Assembly (NCBI RefSeq): GCF_009827575.1
Contig: NZ_WTYR01000001.1
Coordinates: 1,612,001-1,676,000, forward strand
Origin: Alteriqipengyuania halimionae
GTDB taxonomy: Bacteria; Pseudomonadota; Alphaproteobacteria; Sphingomonadales; Sphingomonadaceae
Length of the DNA stretch: 64,000 nucleotides
Reading direction: 5' to 3'
A program made the position numbers and the translations under genes. Positions 19,357 through 28,580 of the stretch are shown here, piece after piece (the first letter of the stretch is position 1; the number at the start of each line of letters is the position of its first letter). Under the pieces are notes generated by a model. It ran no database searches. It saw only the letters and a list, made by a program, of their open reading frames with translations, and was not told the origin of the DNA.

Positions 19357-19442
19357 CCCGTATCTCCCGTGTATTCTGCAACTGTCCCTGCGACATACGT
19401 TCTTAGCCGAAGCTGAATCCGCGCGCCACTACACAGGCAAAG

Positions 19443-19473
19443 AAAAAGCCCGGCAGGATCGCTCCCGCCGGGC
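19443..19473 (-). terminator. Rho-independent terminator of the BI-1/YccA-type gene
   Basis: An inverted repeat GCCCGGC (19448-19454) / GCCGGGC (19467-19473) with five A at 19443-19447 on the plus strand, so a U tract on the minus-strand transcript. It lies 24 nt downstream of the stop of the gene at 19498. Confidence 0.88.
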
Positions 19474-19497
19474 CATTTATCGTCAATGACGTGTGCG

Positions 19498-20235
19498 TCA
19501 GTCCTGGCTGCCGAGGAAGCTCAGCAGGAACTGGAACATATTGATGAAGTCCAGATACAGCGTAAGCGCGCCGAGGATCACTGCCTTGCCGGCCATGTCG
19601 GTGCCGCGCACATACTGGTACTGGGCCTTCAGACGCTGCGTATCGTAAGCGGTGAGGCCAGCGAAAATCAGCACACCGATGGCACTGATTGCCATGGCGA
19701 ACCCGCTCGACTGCAGCCACATGTTCAGCAGCATCGCCACCAGCAGACCGACCACGCCCATGATCAGGAACGTGCCCATGCCGGACAGATCCTTCTTCGT
19801 GGTGTAACCGAACAGACTGAGGCCTGCGAAGGCGGCGGCCGTCGCAAAGAAGGTGAGAGCGATCGAGGCCTGCGTATAGACGAGGAAAATCGTCGACAGC
19901 GATGCGCCCATCAGCGCGGCGAACGCCCAGAACATCAGCTGCAGGGTACCTGCGCTGAAGCGGTTCGCGCCGAAGCTCATCGCGAACACGATCGCGAGGG
20001 GCGACAGCATGATGATCCACGGCAGGATCGGGTTCGAATACAACGCCGTCGTCATGCCGGTGTTGGCCATGACGAGCGCGATGATCCCGGACAGCAGCAC
20101 GCCCGAAGTCATGTAGTTGTAGATCGAGAGCATATGCTTGCGCAGCCCTGCGTCGCGCACGGTGTTCGGAACCGACGCGTTCGAAATGCCCGGTTCGTAA
20201 CCGACGCCGCTGCGCTGGTCGTTCCAATCGGCCAT
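19498..20235 (-). CDS. Bax inhibitor-1/YccA family inner-membrane protein
   Basis: A 245-residue protein with seven membrane segments of the BI-1 (UPF0005) family, whose bacterial members include YccA, a modulator of FtsH proteolysis, and calcium-leak channels. Typical family stretches are MLSPLAIVFAMSFGANRFS (about 78-96), the TGALTxLFWAFA-like block and the C-terminal DTQRLK followed by ALTLYLDFINMFQFLLSFLG. A short hydrophilic N terminus precedes the first helix. It is monocistronic with a terminator at 19443-19473. Confidence 0.93.
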   Translation of the reverse strand: MADWNDQRSGVGYEPGISNASVPNTVRDAGLRKHMLSIYNYMTSGVLLSGIIALVMANTGMTTALYSNPILPWIIMLSPLAIVFAMSFGANRFSAGTLQLMFWAFAALMGASLSTIFLVYTQASIALTFFATAAAFAGLSLFGYTTKKDLSGMGTFLIMGVVGLLVAMLLNMWLQSSGFAMAISAIGVLIFAGLTAYDTQRLKAQYQYVRGTDMAGKAVILGALTLYLDFINMFQFLLSFLGSQD

Positions 20236-20343
20236 GATTAACTCCTATCCCGTTGGCGCCACCATAGGCGCCGACTTGTAATCCGTAATATCGGGATCAT
20301 GCGCGCGAAATTCAAGCGTAATCGGACAAGCTGCCGAACCGCG

Positions 20344-21144
20344 TCAGCGCGAGATTTTGCGTGCTTCTGCCGCCAGCTCCACGCCGCGGTCGCGCGCAGC
20401 GGTGAGGGTTTCGCGCAACAACGCGCGTAGGGCGTTGCCATCGTCGAGAACGTCGATCCCCTTTTGTGTCATGCCGCCCGGGCTCGCGACGCGTAGAGCG
20501 AGCGCTCCCGGATCGTGGCGCGAAGCGGCGGCGAGATCGGCTGCGCCGTCCACCATCGCCAGGGCAAGCCTGTCCGCATCCTCGCGTTCGAGCCCGAGAT
20601 CGTGCGCCGCACCGGCAATCGCGTCGATGAAGCGATAGAGGAAAGCCGGTCCCGAGCCAGTGAGTGCGGTGACGAGATCGTAGCGATCCTCATCGACCCA
20701 GGCGATCGGACCGAGCGGACGCGCCAGCTCCTCGATCGCCTGACGCTGGCGATCGGACAGATTGCGTCCGGCCAGCGCGATCGGCGACTTGCCGAGCGCG
20801 CAGGAGAGGTTCGGCATCAGGCGGATTACCTTGCCTGCTGTTGGAAAAGCCCTGCGCAGCGTGTCGAGATCGATGCCGCCAAGGATAGAGACGACCGTCG
20901 CACCGTTGGTGGCTGGCGCGATTTTGGTGGCCATCTCCGCCAGCATGTGCGGCTTGAAACCAAGCACCACAGCATCGAACGGGGTCGGTGGGAGGTCTGT
21001 TACCAGGCGGGTGCCGGTCGGCACTGTTTTTGGGCGCGGATTGTAGATCGTGAAATGATGCGGCGGGATGCCGCTTTTCAGCCAACCGTCGACCATGGCC
21101 GAAGCCATGTTGCCATATCCGCAGACGAGAATGCGTTCGAACAT
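20344..21144 (-). CDS. proC: Pyrroline-5-carboxylate reductase
   Basis: Last step of proline synthesis: reduces 1-pyrroline-5-carboxylate with NAD(P)H. The 266-residue protein has an N-terminal Rossmann fold (ILVCGYGNMASAMVDGWL at 4-21) and the C-terminal signature TALTGSGPAFLYRFIDA (about 158-174) with VASPGGMTQKGI near 229. The start at 21144 begins MFERILVCGYG; an ATG at 21231 would run into the preceding ybjN-like gene end. It lies 13 nt after that gene and is probably co-transcribed with it. Confidence 0.94.
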   Translation of the reverse strand: MFERILVCGYGNMASAMVDGWLKSGIPPHHFTIYNPRPKTVPTGTRLVTDLPPTPFDAVVLGFKPHMLAEMATKIAPATNGATVVSILGGIDLDTLRRAFPTAGKVIRLMPNLSCALGKSPIALAGRNLSDRQRQAIEELARPLGPIAWVDEDRYDLVTALTGSGPAFLYRFIDAIAGAAHDLGLEREDADRLALAMVDGAADLAAASRHDPGALALRVASPGGMTQKGIDVLDDGNALRALLRETLTAARDRGVELAAEARKISR

Positions 21145-21157
21145 GGCTGGGGGAGTA

Positions 21158-21661
21158 TTACGCTTCCCCCGCCGCGTCCACCAGTGCATTGGCGAGCGCT
21201 TCGGCGGGAGCCTTGTCGCCCCATAGTGCAAACTGGAAGGCGGGGTAGAACCGGTCGCACTCCTCGACCGCTGCCTCGACCGCGGTTTTCGCCTGCGCGA
21301 GGCTCAGCAAGCCATCGTCGCCGAGCATCAGGCCATGGCGATACAGTACCATGCCCCCATTCGACCAGATATCGAAATGACCCAGCCAAAGCTGTTCGTT
21401 GACCAGCGCGAGAAGCTCGACCACCGAGTCCCGCTTTTCCTTCGGCACCCGTACTTCGGGGAGGCACAGCAGCTGGAGCACGTGATCGTCGCGCCGCCAG
21501 ACACCGCGCAGCTGGTAAGTCGTCCAGCTGCCCTTGATCTCGCCGGAAATCTCGTCCTCGCCGGTGTACTCGAACGGCCAGCCATGCGCTTCGAACAGCG
21601 CCGCGAGCATATCGACAGGCGCGGCATCGTTGCCGATTTCGATCGTTCCTACCGCGCCCAT
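21158..21661 (-). CDS. YbjN-domain protein
   Basis: A 167-residue soluble protein of the YbjN family (type III secretion chaperone-like fold; in enterobacteria linked to motility and stress). It has the usual alternation of helix and strand, with GWPFEYTGEDEISGEIKGSW near 27-46 and a C-terminal helix pair. No catalytic motif. It precedes proC by 13 nt on the same strand. Upstream lies a gene-free stretch with three GANTC sites and two near-consensus DnaA boxes. Confidence 0.85.
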   Translation of the reverse strand: MGAVGTIEIGNDAAPVDMLAALFEAHGWPFEYTGEDEISGEIKGSWTTYQLRGVWRRDDHVLQLLCLPEVRVPKEKRDSVVELLALVNEQLWLGHFDIWSNGGMVLYRHGLMLGDDGLLSLAQAKTAVEAAVEECDRFYPAFQFALWGDKAPAEALANALVDAAGEA

Positions 21662-21826
21662 GATGCCCTCATATCCATGGGGCCCCTTATGAATCGCGAT
21701 GAATCACTCGCGCAATGAGCGGCTGACTCGCAGCTGCGTATAACTCGATAAGCCTGTGGTATTGTTGTGGAAAAGCCCGGGAATTGCTGGGGATAAAATG
21801 GTTGTGCCGAATGGTTGATGCAAAGT
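21662..21826 (-). promoter_or_regulatory. Intergenic region with GANTC cluster and DnaA-box-like sites
   Basis: A 165-nt stretch, lower in GC than the flanks. GANTC sites occur at 21691-21695, 21701-21705 and 21725-21729. TGTGGAAAA (21766-21774) and TGGGGATAA (21788-21796) each differ by one base from the reverse DnaA box TGTGNATAA. In alphaproteobacteria GANTC is the CcrM methylation site used for cell-cycle control of promoters. It probably holds the promoter of the ybjN-like/proC unit; the protein-binding roles are inference. Confidence 0.45.
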
Positions 21827-23530
21827 TCAACCGTCCGGAAGCAGCACCACTTCCTCGCCATCACCTGAACGCCAGACGAGACTTTCGTGCCCCTCTTCCT
21901 TAAGCGCATTGACCATTTTCATCGCTTCCGCACGCGAGGCAAACGGCCCGGTGACCATGCGATTCGTCTGGCCGAGAACCGAGCGATAGGCGTCGCGCCC
22001 GTCTAGTATCTCGTATTTTCGCTTGAGCCTGCGCCAGTCGAAAGCGAGCGCATCGACATCGCGTCCGATCCCCAGCTGAACCCAGATTCGCGCCGGGTTG
22101 GGCGGCGGTGGGGGATCTTCAGGCTCGGGCCGCGCAGGCTTGATCGCGGTGACGTCAACCGCTCCCGATGACGCTTCGGCTTCCGGCATGGCATCGGGCT
22201 TGCCGATATCGCCGAACGCGCTGGCAAAATCGGGTTCGCGCGCAGGCTCTTGCACCGGCTCGTCGCGGATCGTGCCCGGCACCGTAGCCAGATCGAAACC
22301 CGGCCCAGCGGTTGGACTGGGTTCGCGCACCGGTGATTGTGCCACGTCTTGCGCAGGAGCCTGTGAAGGTGCCTGCACCACCGGCTCGGCCACGGTCGGA
22401 GCGGGCGGCTGAGTGGTATTCTCGGCAACGGGTCCTGTAGCAGGCGGATTCGACCGACCGGTGGGGCCCTCGCGGCGGCGCTGTTCTTCCTGATCTCGCA
22501 ATGTTGCCGCCTGCCGTGCAAGCCGGTCGGGCTCGTCGGTACGCGATGCGGGAGGCGCAGTCGTTTGGCCTTCGCTCGATTGGCGTGAGGGAGCAGCCGC
22601 AGAAGCCCGACGCGGCGGACCTCCCAGCGGTTCGCCTTTGGGCACAAGACCGTCACCCGCGCTGCGGCGAGGCTTCCGTACCGGCGGCTGGGCCGCGTAG
22701 GCCGCAATTTCGGGGGTGTCGCGTCCTATCTCGCTCGAGCCGGGGAACCGGCCGAGATTGGCGGCAGCGGCCTGTTGCGCGCGGGTAAGCCGTTCCATGA
22801 TCCTGAGGAACGGTTCCATTTCGCGAGCGAGCCCGGCGGGCATGACGGCATTGGCGACGGTGACCGCTTCATCGCTCGCCCCCAAGATCGCAAGCGAGAA
22901 AGCGCGCGTTCGCCAGGCCGATTTGTTCTGTCGTTGCAAAAGCGGAAGCAGCGTTGCTTCGGAGCCTTCGCGATCGCCCGAAATGGCGAGACTCAGTGCA
23001 AGGCGCCGGATCAACTCTTCCGACGAAGACCGCGCCATGACGGCACGATAGAGCGTCTGGGCGCGGCCCTGCGCACCGACCAGGTCGTAGGCTAGCGCAC
23101 GTTCGGCATCGATAACCGGATCGCCGAGCGCCTGCTCACCGACATTGTCGAACAGCGCGATCGCAGCGACGGGATCGTTGCGCCGCACCTGCACCGCCGC
23201 GATCCCTGCCAGCGCTTCGTCACTGCCCGGGTCGAGATCTCGGGCGCGGGAGAAAAAGCCGAGCGCAGCATCGCTATCGCCGAGCACGAGTGCGGAACGG
23301 CCGGCGATCAGCAGCGATCGCATGTCGTCCGGATTGCGCGCGAGCGCTTGCAGCGCCTCCTTCAGCGCCTGCTCTTCGGGCGGCGGCAGGCGCTGGACCA
23401 CTTCCTGAGCCACCGCCATTTCGGGCAGCGCAAAAGCCGCGCCGGCACAAACCAGCGCAGCCAAAGCGGCGGTAGCGCGTTTACTGGTTATTCTGGCGAC
23501 CGAGGAAGCGCGGAATGTTGACGGCGCCAT
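21827..23530 (-). CDS. TPR and SPOR-domain secreted protein, overlapping the ftsZ end
   Basis: A protein of about 567 residues. A signal peptide ([18 protein letters not shown]) is followed by TPR-like repeats (about 50-250), a long low-complexity Pro/Gln/Glu-rich linker and a C-terminal SPOR domain (last 85 residues: [15 protein letters not shown], then [19 protein letters not shown]). SPOR domains bind septal peptidoglycan lacking stem peptides, so a division-site role fits its place after ftsZ. The start must lie within ftsZ because no start codon exists after the ftsZ stop; ATG 23530 gives a 50-nt out-of-frame overlap, and ATGs at 23539 and 23551 are alternatives. Confidence 0.83.
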   Translation of the reverse strand: MAPSTFRASSVARITSKRATAALAALVCAGAAFALPEMAVAQEVVQRLPPPEEQALKEALQALARNPDDMRSLLIAGRSALVLGDSDAALGFFSRARDLDPGSDEALAGIAAVQVRRNDPVAAIALFDNVGEQALGDPVIDAERALAYDLVGAQGRAQTLYRAVMARSSSEELIRRLALSLAISGDREGSEATLLPLLQRQNKSAWRTRAFSLAILGASDEAVTVANAVMPAGLAREMEPFLRIMERLTRAQQAAAANLGRFPGSSEIGRDTPEIAAYAAQPPVRKPRRSAGDGLVPKGEPLGGPPRRASAAAPSRQSSEGQTTAPPASRTDEPDRLARQAATLRDQEEQRRREGPTGRSNPPATGPVAENTTQPPAPTVAEPVVQAPSQAPAQDVAQSPVREPSPTAGPGFDLATVPGTIRDEPVQEPAREPDFASAFGDIGKPDAMPEAEASSGAVDVTAIKPARPEPEDPPPPPNPARIWVQLGIGRDVDALAFDWRRLKRKYEILDGRDAYRSVLGQTNRMVTGPFASRAEAMKMVNALKEEGHESLVWRSGDGEEVVLLPDG

Positions 23531-25289
23531 TATCGTCATCTTCGTCCTCATCTTCGGATCCGGCGGCAGGCGTCGGCGCGGAACCGCCGCGCGAGAGATT
23601 GGCCATCCGCTCGAACAGGGTGCTTCCGCCACCTGGCACGGGAGGCGCGCCGCCGGGCTGACCACCGGACTGTCCGGCGGGCTGACCCGATGCGGGGCCG
23701 GGTGTCCGTTCAGCCGTCACGTTTTCGCCCGAGCCACCGCTACGGCCCGAGCCCATACCCTGCGGAACGCGAGGTGCGGGATCGGCCGGTGCGTCGGAAC
23801 CGGAAGTGCCGCCGCCCTCTGCCAGACGCGATGCATCGAGCAACAGCTCGTCGCCACCCTCGTCCTCGTCGTCCTCGTCGATGGCCTTGGGCATACGCGG
23901 CAAACCGCCGCCCGAAAGATCGGCGTAAGCGTCCTGCGGAACGTCGTCTTCGCCTTCCTCGTCCTCGGCAAAGTCGAGCGAGAGGTCGAGCGGTTCGTTC
24001 CCGCCATCGTCCGCGTAGCCGCCATCCTCGCCGGGAACGGCATAGGCGCTGTCGTCGGTCGGCGACGGGGGTTCGGTCACATCGTCGGCGTCTTCGAACC
24101 CTTCGCTCGAATCGAGATCGCGTGCCGGACGGGCCTGGCCACGCTGCACAAGCGGGGATCCGCCATAATCGTCGTTATCCGCATCGGCATCGTCATAGCT
24201 GCCCTCGGTTTCCGTTACGGGCTCGGGGGCAGGCTCGGGCTGAGGCCGCGGGGCGGGATCGGAATAGCTCGTCGTCGCCGCGTAGGCCGGCTTGCGCGCC
24301 CCGCTTTCGTAGGAGCCGGATACGTGATCCTCGATCCCGGTGGCGACCACCGAAACGCGGATTTTGCCGTCGAGATCGGGATTGAACGCGGAACCCCAGA
24401 TGATGTTGGCATCGGGATCGACCAGTTCGCGGATATGGTTGGCCGCTTCGTCGACTTCGAGCAGGCGCATGTCCTCGCCGCCGATGATCGAAATGATGAC
24501 TCCGCGCGCACCCTGCATCGAAACACCGTCGAGCAGCGGGTTGGCGATCGCCATTTCGGCCGCTTCGAGCGCGCGGCTTTCGCCATCGCTCTCGCCCGTG
24601 CCCATCATCGCCTTGCCCATTTCCTGCATCACCGAGCGGATGTCTGCAAAGTCGAGGTTGATGAGGCCCGGCATCACCATCAGATCGGTGATCGAGCGTA
24701 CGCCCTGCTGCAGCACTTCATCGGCCAGCAGGAACGCTTCCTTGAAAGTCGTTTCGGCCTTGGCGACCAGGAAAAGGTTCTGGTTCGGGATGACGATCAA
24801 CGTATCGACATGGCTCTGGAGCTGGTCGATACCCTGCTCGGCCGCGCGCATGCGTCGCGTGCCTTCGAACAGGAACGGCTTGGTCACCACGCCCACGGTG
24901 AGGATGCCCATCTTGCGCGCGGTTTCCGCGATCACGGGAGCCGCACCGGTACCGGTGCCGCCGCCCATACCGGCCGCGATGAAGACCATGTTGACGCCTT
25001 CGAGCGCCTTTTCGATCTCGTTGATGGTCTCTTCGGCTGCCGCGCGACCGACTTCGGGCCGCGCGCCAGCACCCAGCCCCTTGGTCAATTCCGGACCAAG
25101 CTGGATACGGGTTTCTGCATTCGAGCTGTTCAGCGCTTGCGCATCGGTGTTGGCATAGACGAAATCGACGCCTTCGATATCGGCATCGATCATGTTCGAG
25201 ATCGCATTGCCGCCCGCGCCGCCGACGCCGATCACGACGATCCGCGGGCGCAGTTCATCCATGTCGGCGGGTGCGATGTTGATGCTCAT
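23481..25289 (-). CDS. ftsZ: Cell division protein FtsZ, with very long C-terminal linker
   Basis: Tubulin-like GTPase that forms the division ring. The 602-residue protein has the tubulin signature GMGGGTGTG at 107-115, GVGGAGGN at 21-28 and the T7 loop [11 protein letters not shown] near 208. The polymerising core ends around residue 320; then comes an acidic, Pro/Gly-rich linker of roughly 260 residues, and the conserved C-terminal peptide [10 protein letters not shown]. The linker is far longer than in E. coli and longer than in Caulobacter. Start at 25289 follows AGGAGACG. It lies 136 nt after ftsA and is overlapped at the end by the SPOR gene. Confidence 0.98.
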   Translation of the reverse strand: MSINIAPADMDELRPRIVVIGVGGAGGNAISNMIDADIEGVDFVYANTDAQALNSSNAETRIQLGPELTKGLGAGARPEVGRAAAEETINEIEKALEGVNMVFIAAGMGGGTGTGAAPVIAETARKMGILTVGVVTKPFLFEGTRRMRAAEQGIDQLQSHVDTLIVIPNQNLFLVAKAETTFKEAFLLADEVLQQGVRSITDLMVMPGLINLDFADIRSVMQEMGKAMMGTGESDGESRALEAAEMAIANPLLDGVSMQGARGVIISIIGGEDMRLLEVDEAANHIRELVDPDANIIWGSAFNPDLDGKIRVSVVATGIEDHVSGSYESGARKPAYAATTSYSDPAPRPQPEPAPEPVTETEGSYDDADADNDDYGGSPLVQRGQARPARDLDSSEGFEDADDVTEPPSPTDDSAYAVPGEDGGYADDGGNEPLDLSLDFAEDEEGEDDVPQDAYADLSGGGLPRMPKAIDEDDEDEGGDELLLDASRLAEGGGTSGSDAPADPAPRVPQGMGSGRSGGSGENVTAERTPGPASGQPAGQSGGQPGGAPPVPGGGSTLFERMANLSRGGSAPTPAAGSEDEDEDDDNGAVNIPRFLGRQNNQ

Positions 25290-25425
25290 ATCTTCGTCTC
25301 CTGGGGGCATCTCTCCCCCATATTTGGGCAATTGGTTGCGTTAATGGCACAAAGCGGGGTGCGGTTCCAAGCGCTGAGGGTGCTAATCCCCAAGGCAATT
25401 GCACGACGCGGATGGTCTAAGCCTC

Positions 25426-26691
25426 TCAAAACCCGTCCTTCATCATTTGCCAGATGCGCCGGACCTTGCCCAGCGCACCGACCCCGCCGCTGCGATCGCT
25501 GCTCGCGCGCAGCTGTCGAAGGTCGAGTGGCGGGTTGGCGGCATGGAGCGCGAGACCCGCAAGCGTCGCGAAACCGGGGCCCGAATGCGCTTCGGCCATC
25601 CCGCGCACGAAGCCTGGCCGGCCAAGCCGCACGGGCCGCCCGAGTGCGCCCTGCATGTAATCGGCAATCCCTGCCAGTTCGGCTCCGCCGCCGGTGAGCA
25701 CGATTTGTCGCCCCGCCCCGGCATTGCCGCCCAGCCCCTTGAGCGCAGCACCGATATCGGCGGTAAAGCCCGCCAACTCCTGCCCGATGACCCCGATCAG
25801 GTCGACCCGGGCGATCTGCCCCGCTTCCTCACCGGCATCGCCTTCAGCTTCGAGGCCGACGATCGGGAGCATTTCCTTCTGATCGGTCAGCGAGGCGAGC
25901 GCGGAGCCGTGAACGCATTTCAACCGCTCGGCTTGGCCGCGCCGGATCCCGAATTGCGAGGCGATCGCTTCGGTCATGTCGGCCGAGCCCCAGGGCAGGG
26001 TCTGCAGCCCCACCGGACGCCCGCGCGAAAACAGTGCTATCGTGGTTACCTCGCCGCCGAATTCGACCAGCGCGCAGCCGAGATCGAGTTCCTCCTCGGT
26101 CAGGCAAGCCTGCGCCGCCGCGATTGGCGAAGCGACCAGCCCTGCGACATCGTAATGCGCGTTCTGGACCACTTCACGGATGTTCTTGATCGGCGCATGG
26201 TCGGCCAGCACCGCATGGACGTGGACCCCAAGTCGCTCGGCATGCATCCCGACCGGATCGAGCACACCCTGCGCATCGTCCATCGTGTATAGCGCCGGTT
26301 GCGCGTGTAGCAGCAGCCCGCGGTCACGCCCGATTTGATCGCGCGCGAGAAGCAGCAGCGTCTCGACGTCCTCGGGCTCGACCCGGCGGCCTCCGATCTC
26401 GCAATCGGCGGGCACGATCTCGCTCCGGAGACCGGCACCGGAGCACCCGACCCAGACCGCACGGACATTGCGTTCGGCGATCTGCTCGGCCTTGTCGATC
26501 ACGTGGCGTACTGCAGCGCTGGCAGCGTTCATGTCGACCACGTAGCCGCGCCTGAACCCGTCCGCCTTGCGATGGTGGGCGCCGAGCACGGTCACTTCGC
26601 CATCCTCGCCGATTTGCGCGACGAGTGCCGAAACGCGGAAACTACCGAGATTGACCGCGCCGATGATCCGGCCAGCCGTCGAAGCAGGCAT
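25426..26691 (-). CDS. ftsA: Cell division protein FtsA
   Basis: Actin-like ATPase that tethers FtsZ to the membrane and links it to later division proteins. The 421-residue protein has the actin-fold phosphate-1 motif (IIGAVNLGSFRVSALVAQI, about 8-26), the SHS2 1C domain (about 90-165), phosphate-2 (GCALVEFGGEVTTIALF) and adenosine motif (QIVLTGGGAELAGI). The C-terminal amphipathic helix is KVRRIWQMMKDGF. The ATG overlaps the ftsQ stop (TAATG). Confidence 0.97.
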   Translation of the reverse strand: MPASTAGRIIGAVNLGSFRVSALVAQIGEDGEVTVLGAHHRKADGFRRGYVVDMNAASAAVRHVIDKAEQIAERNVRAVWVGCSGAGLRSEIVPADCEIGGRRVEPEDVETLLLLARDQIGRDRGLLLHAQPALYTMDDAQGVLDPVGMHAERLGVHVHAVLADHAPIKNIREVVQNAHYDVAGLVASPIAAAQACLTEEELDLGCALVEFGGEVTTIALFSRGRPVGLQTLPWGSADMTEAIASQFGIRRGQAERLKCVHGSALASLTDQKEMLPIVGLEAEGDAGEEAGQIARVDLIGVIGQELAGFTADIGAALKGLGGNAGAGRQIVLTGGGAELAGIADYMQGALGRPVRLGRPGFVRGMAEAHSGPGFATLAGLALHAANPPLDLRQLRASSDRSGGVGALGKVRRIWQMMKDGF

Positions 26692-27605
26692 TATTCGGGC
26701 GCCCCCGTGCCTACGCCCGAGACTTCCCGCTTACTGCGGCCGGGATCGGTCATGTAAATCCGCGGCGGATTGCGCATGTCGAAACTGGTGGCCTTGCCGC
26801 CCAGCAGCCGAGTGCGCCCGTCCAGTTGGGCGAACTTGATCAAGGCTTCGCTCGCGCGGCGATCACCTTCGGGAAGAGCCAGCACCTGGCCGGTCTTGAA
26901 ATGGATGTTCCAGCGGCGATTGCCGATCCATTCGGCCTCGGCAATCTGCGGACGCAGCGCCGGCGCGGATTTGAGCAGCCGTTCAAGCGGTTGGATGCGT
27001 TCCGGGGCCCCCGCCCCGGCAAGCACGAGATAGTCTTCGGCCCCTTCGCGACCGATCACGTCGAGTTCGCTTCCTTCACGATCGACCAGCACCAAGCGAT
27101 CCGCCTTGCGCAACACCGCCACCGGTTCGCGTTCGACGATATCGACCACGATCGTATCGGGCAGCTGGCGCGAAACGCGTGCATCGGAAACCCAGGGCAG
27201 CGTCAGCAGATCGTCGCGCAACAGGTCCAGATCGACCAGCGGGAGAGCACGCTGTTCGATATCGAGCACGCGGTCATATACGCGCCGTTTGTTGAGGTGT
27301 TCGGTTCCGCGCACATCGACGCGAACGACTTCGAACCCGGCATCGTTGGCAACCACCGCGACCTGATGGCGCAGCATGGTCGGCACTCCGGCAGCGACCG
27401 CGACGGTCCAGACGAGGAACAGGCCGACGGCAATGATGAACGCCGCAAACACGCCCTGCCATTGCTTCTGGCTCAGCGGGATCGCGCCCATCGCCTGATC
27501 GAGCGCCGATGCGCCCTTTTTCTTGGCCGCAGTCGCCTTCGCACGGGTGTTCTTGCGCCGGGCAGTGGTCCGCGCGGGAGTCGCCTTGCGTTTAACCCTT
27601 GCCAT
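26691..27605 (-). CDS. ftsQ: Cell division protein FtsQ
   Basis: Bitopic scaffold of the divisome, which recruits FtsB/FtsL and later proteins. The 304-residue protein has a basic, Arg/Lys-rich cytoplasmic N terminus (1-48), one membrane helix (VFAAFIIAVGLFLVWTVAVA, about 52-71), a POTRA domain (FEVVRVDVRGTEHLNKRRVY, about 91-110) and the FtsQ beta domain to about 285. The start overlaps the end of ddl by 14 nt and its stop overlaps the ftsA ATG by 1 nt. Confidence 0.95.
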   Translation of the reverse strand: MARVKRKATPARTTARRKNTRAKATAAKKKGASALDQAMGAIPLSQKQWQGVFAAFIIAVGLFLVWTVAVAAGVPTMLRHQVAVVANDAGFEVVRVDVRGTEHLNKRRVYDRVLDIEQRALPLVDLDLLRDDLLTLPWVSDARVSRQLPDTIVVDIVEREPVAVLRKADRLVLVDREGSELDVIGREGAEDYLVLAGAGAPERIQPLERLLKSAPALRPQIAEAEWIGNRRWNIHFKTGQVLALPEGDRRASEALIKFAQLDGRTRLLGGKATSFDMRNPPRIYMTDPGRSKREVSGVGTGAPE

Positions 27606-28572
27606 CGGTGCCCCCGCCGCTTTCGTTCGTGCGGCTCCACGCCTCGGCGACGATCGCCTCGACCAGATCTTCGTAGGAGATGCCGCAATGGCGCGCCTGC
27701 TCGGGCACCAGGCTGAGCGGGGTCATCCCAGGTTGGGTGTTGGTCTCGAGCACGAAGAGCCCGTCTTCGCCCTGCTCGTCGTCCCAGCGGAAATCGGTCC
27801 GCGAGGTGCCGCGGCAACGCAGCACTCTGTGCGCGCGCAGGGCATAATCCCTGCACAATTCGGCAATGGTGTCGGGGATTTCGGCCGGACAGACATGTTC
27901 GGTCAGCCCATCGGTGTATTTCGCGTCGAAATCGTAGAAGCCCTGCTTGGGCTTCAATTCGGTCACGCCCAGCGCGCGCGCTTCCTTGCCGTCGTCGAGC
28001 ACCGCTGCGGTGAGCTCGCGGCCCTTGATGAAAGGTTCGGCCAGCAATTCGGCGAAGTCCTGCCAGGGACCTGCGACATCGCGCGAGATCGGATTGCCGT
28101 AATTGCTCTCGTCGGTGACGATCGCGACACCCACCGAGCTGCCTTCGTTGACCGGCTTCAACACATAGGGTCGGGGCAGTGGATCGCGCTGGTGGATTTC
28201 CGCGCTCTTGACGATCCGGCCACCGGGCATCGGGATCCCGTGCGGCACCAATGCCTGTTTGGTCAGCTGCTTGTCGATCGCGATCACCGAGGCGGCAAGC
28301 CCGGCATGCGTATAAGGGATGCCCATCAGGTCGAGCATGCCCTGCACGCTGCCGTCCTCGCCCGGAACGCCGTGGAGCGCGTTGAAGACCACATCGGGCG
28401 CGGCGTCGGCAAGCCGCGCCGCGATCTGCCGATCCATGTCGATCCGGGTGACGGTATGGCCCTTCGCCTCGAGCGCCTTGGCGACGCCCTCTCCACTCAT
28501 CAGCGAAACCGGGCGCTCATTCGCCCAACCGCCCATCAGGACGGCCACATGGAGGCGGGGAAGTTCAGTCAT
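27592..28572 (-). CDS. ddl: D-alanine--D-alanine ligase
   Basis: Makes the D-Ala-D-Ala dipeptide used by MurF. The 326-residue ATP-grasp enzyme opens with HVAVLMGGWANERPVSLMSG (the MGGxSxERxVS motif, with W-A-N in place of the usual residues), has PYTHAGL and the ATP-grasp core YVLKPVNEGSSVGV near 170, and ends with the metal site LETNTQPGMTPLS. The start at 28572 (MTELPRLHV) gives the usual length; ATG 28581, overlapping the murB stop as TAATG, is the alternative. Confidence 0.96.
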   Translation of the reverse strand: MTELPRLHVAVLMGGWANERPVSLMSGEGVAKALEAKGHTVTRIDMDRQIAARLADAAPDVVFNALHGVPGEDGSVQGMLDLMGIPYTHAGLAASVIAIDKQLTKQALVPHGIPMPGGRIVKSAEIHQRDPLPRPYVLKPVNEGSSVGVAIVTDESNYGNPISRDVAGPWQDFAELLAEPFIKGRELTAAVLDDGKEARALGVTELKPKQGFYDFDAKYTDGLTEHVCPAEIPDTIAELCRDYALRAHRVLRCRGTSRTDFRWDDEQGEDGLFVLETNTQPGMTPLSLVPEQARHCGISYEDLVEAIVAEAWSRTNESGGGTDGKG

Positions 28573-28580
28573 GCTTCCCA

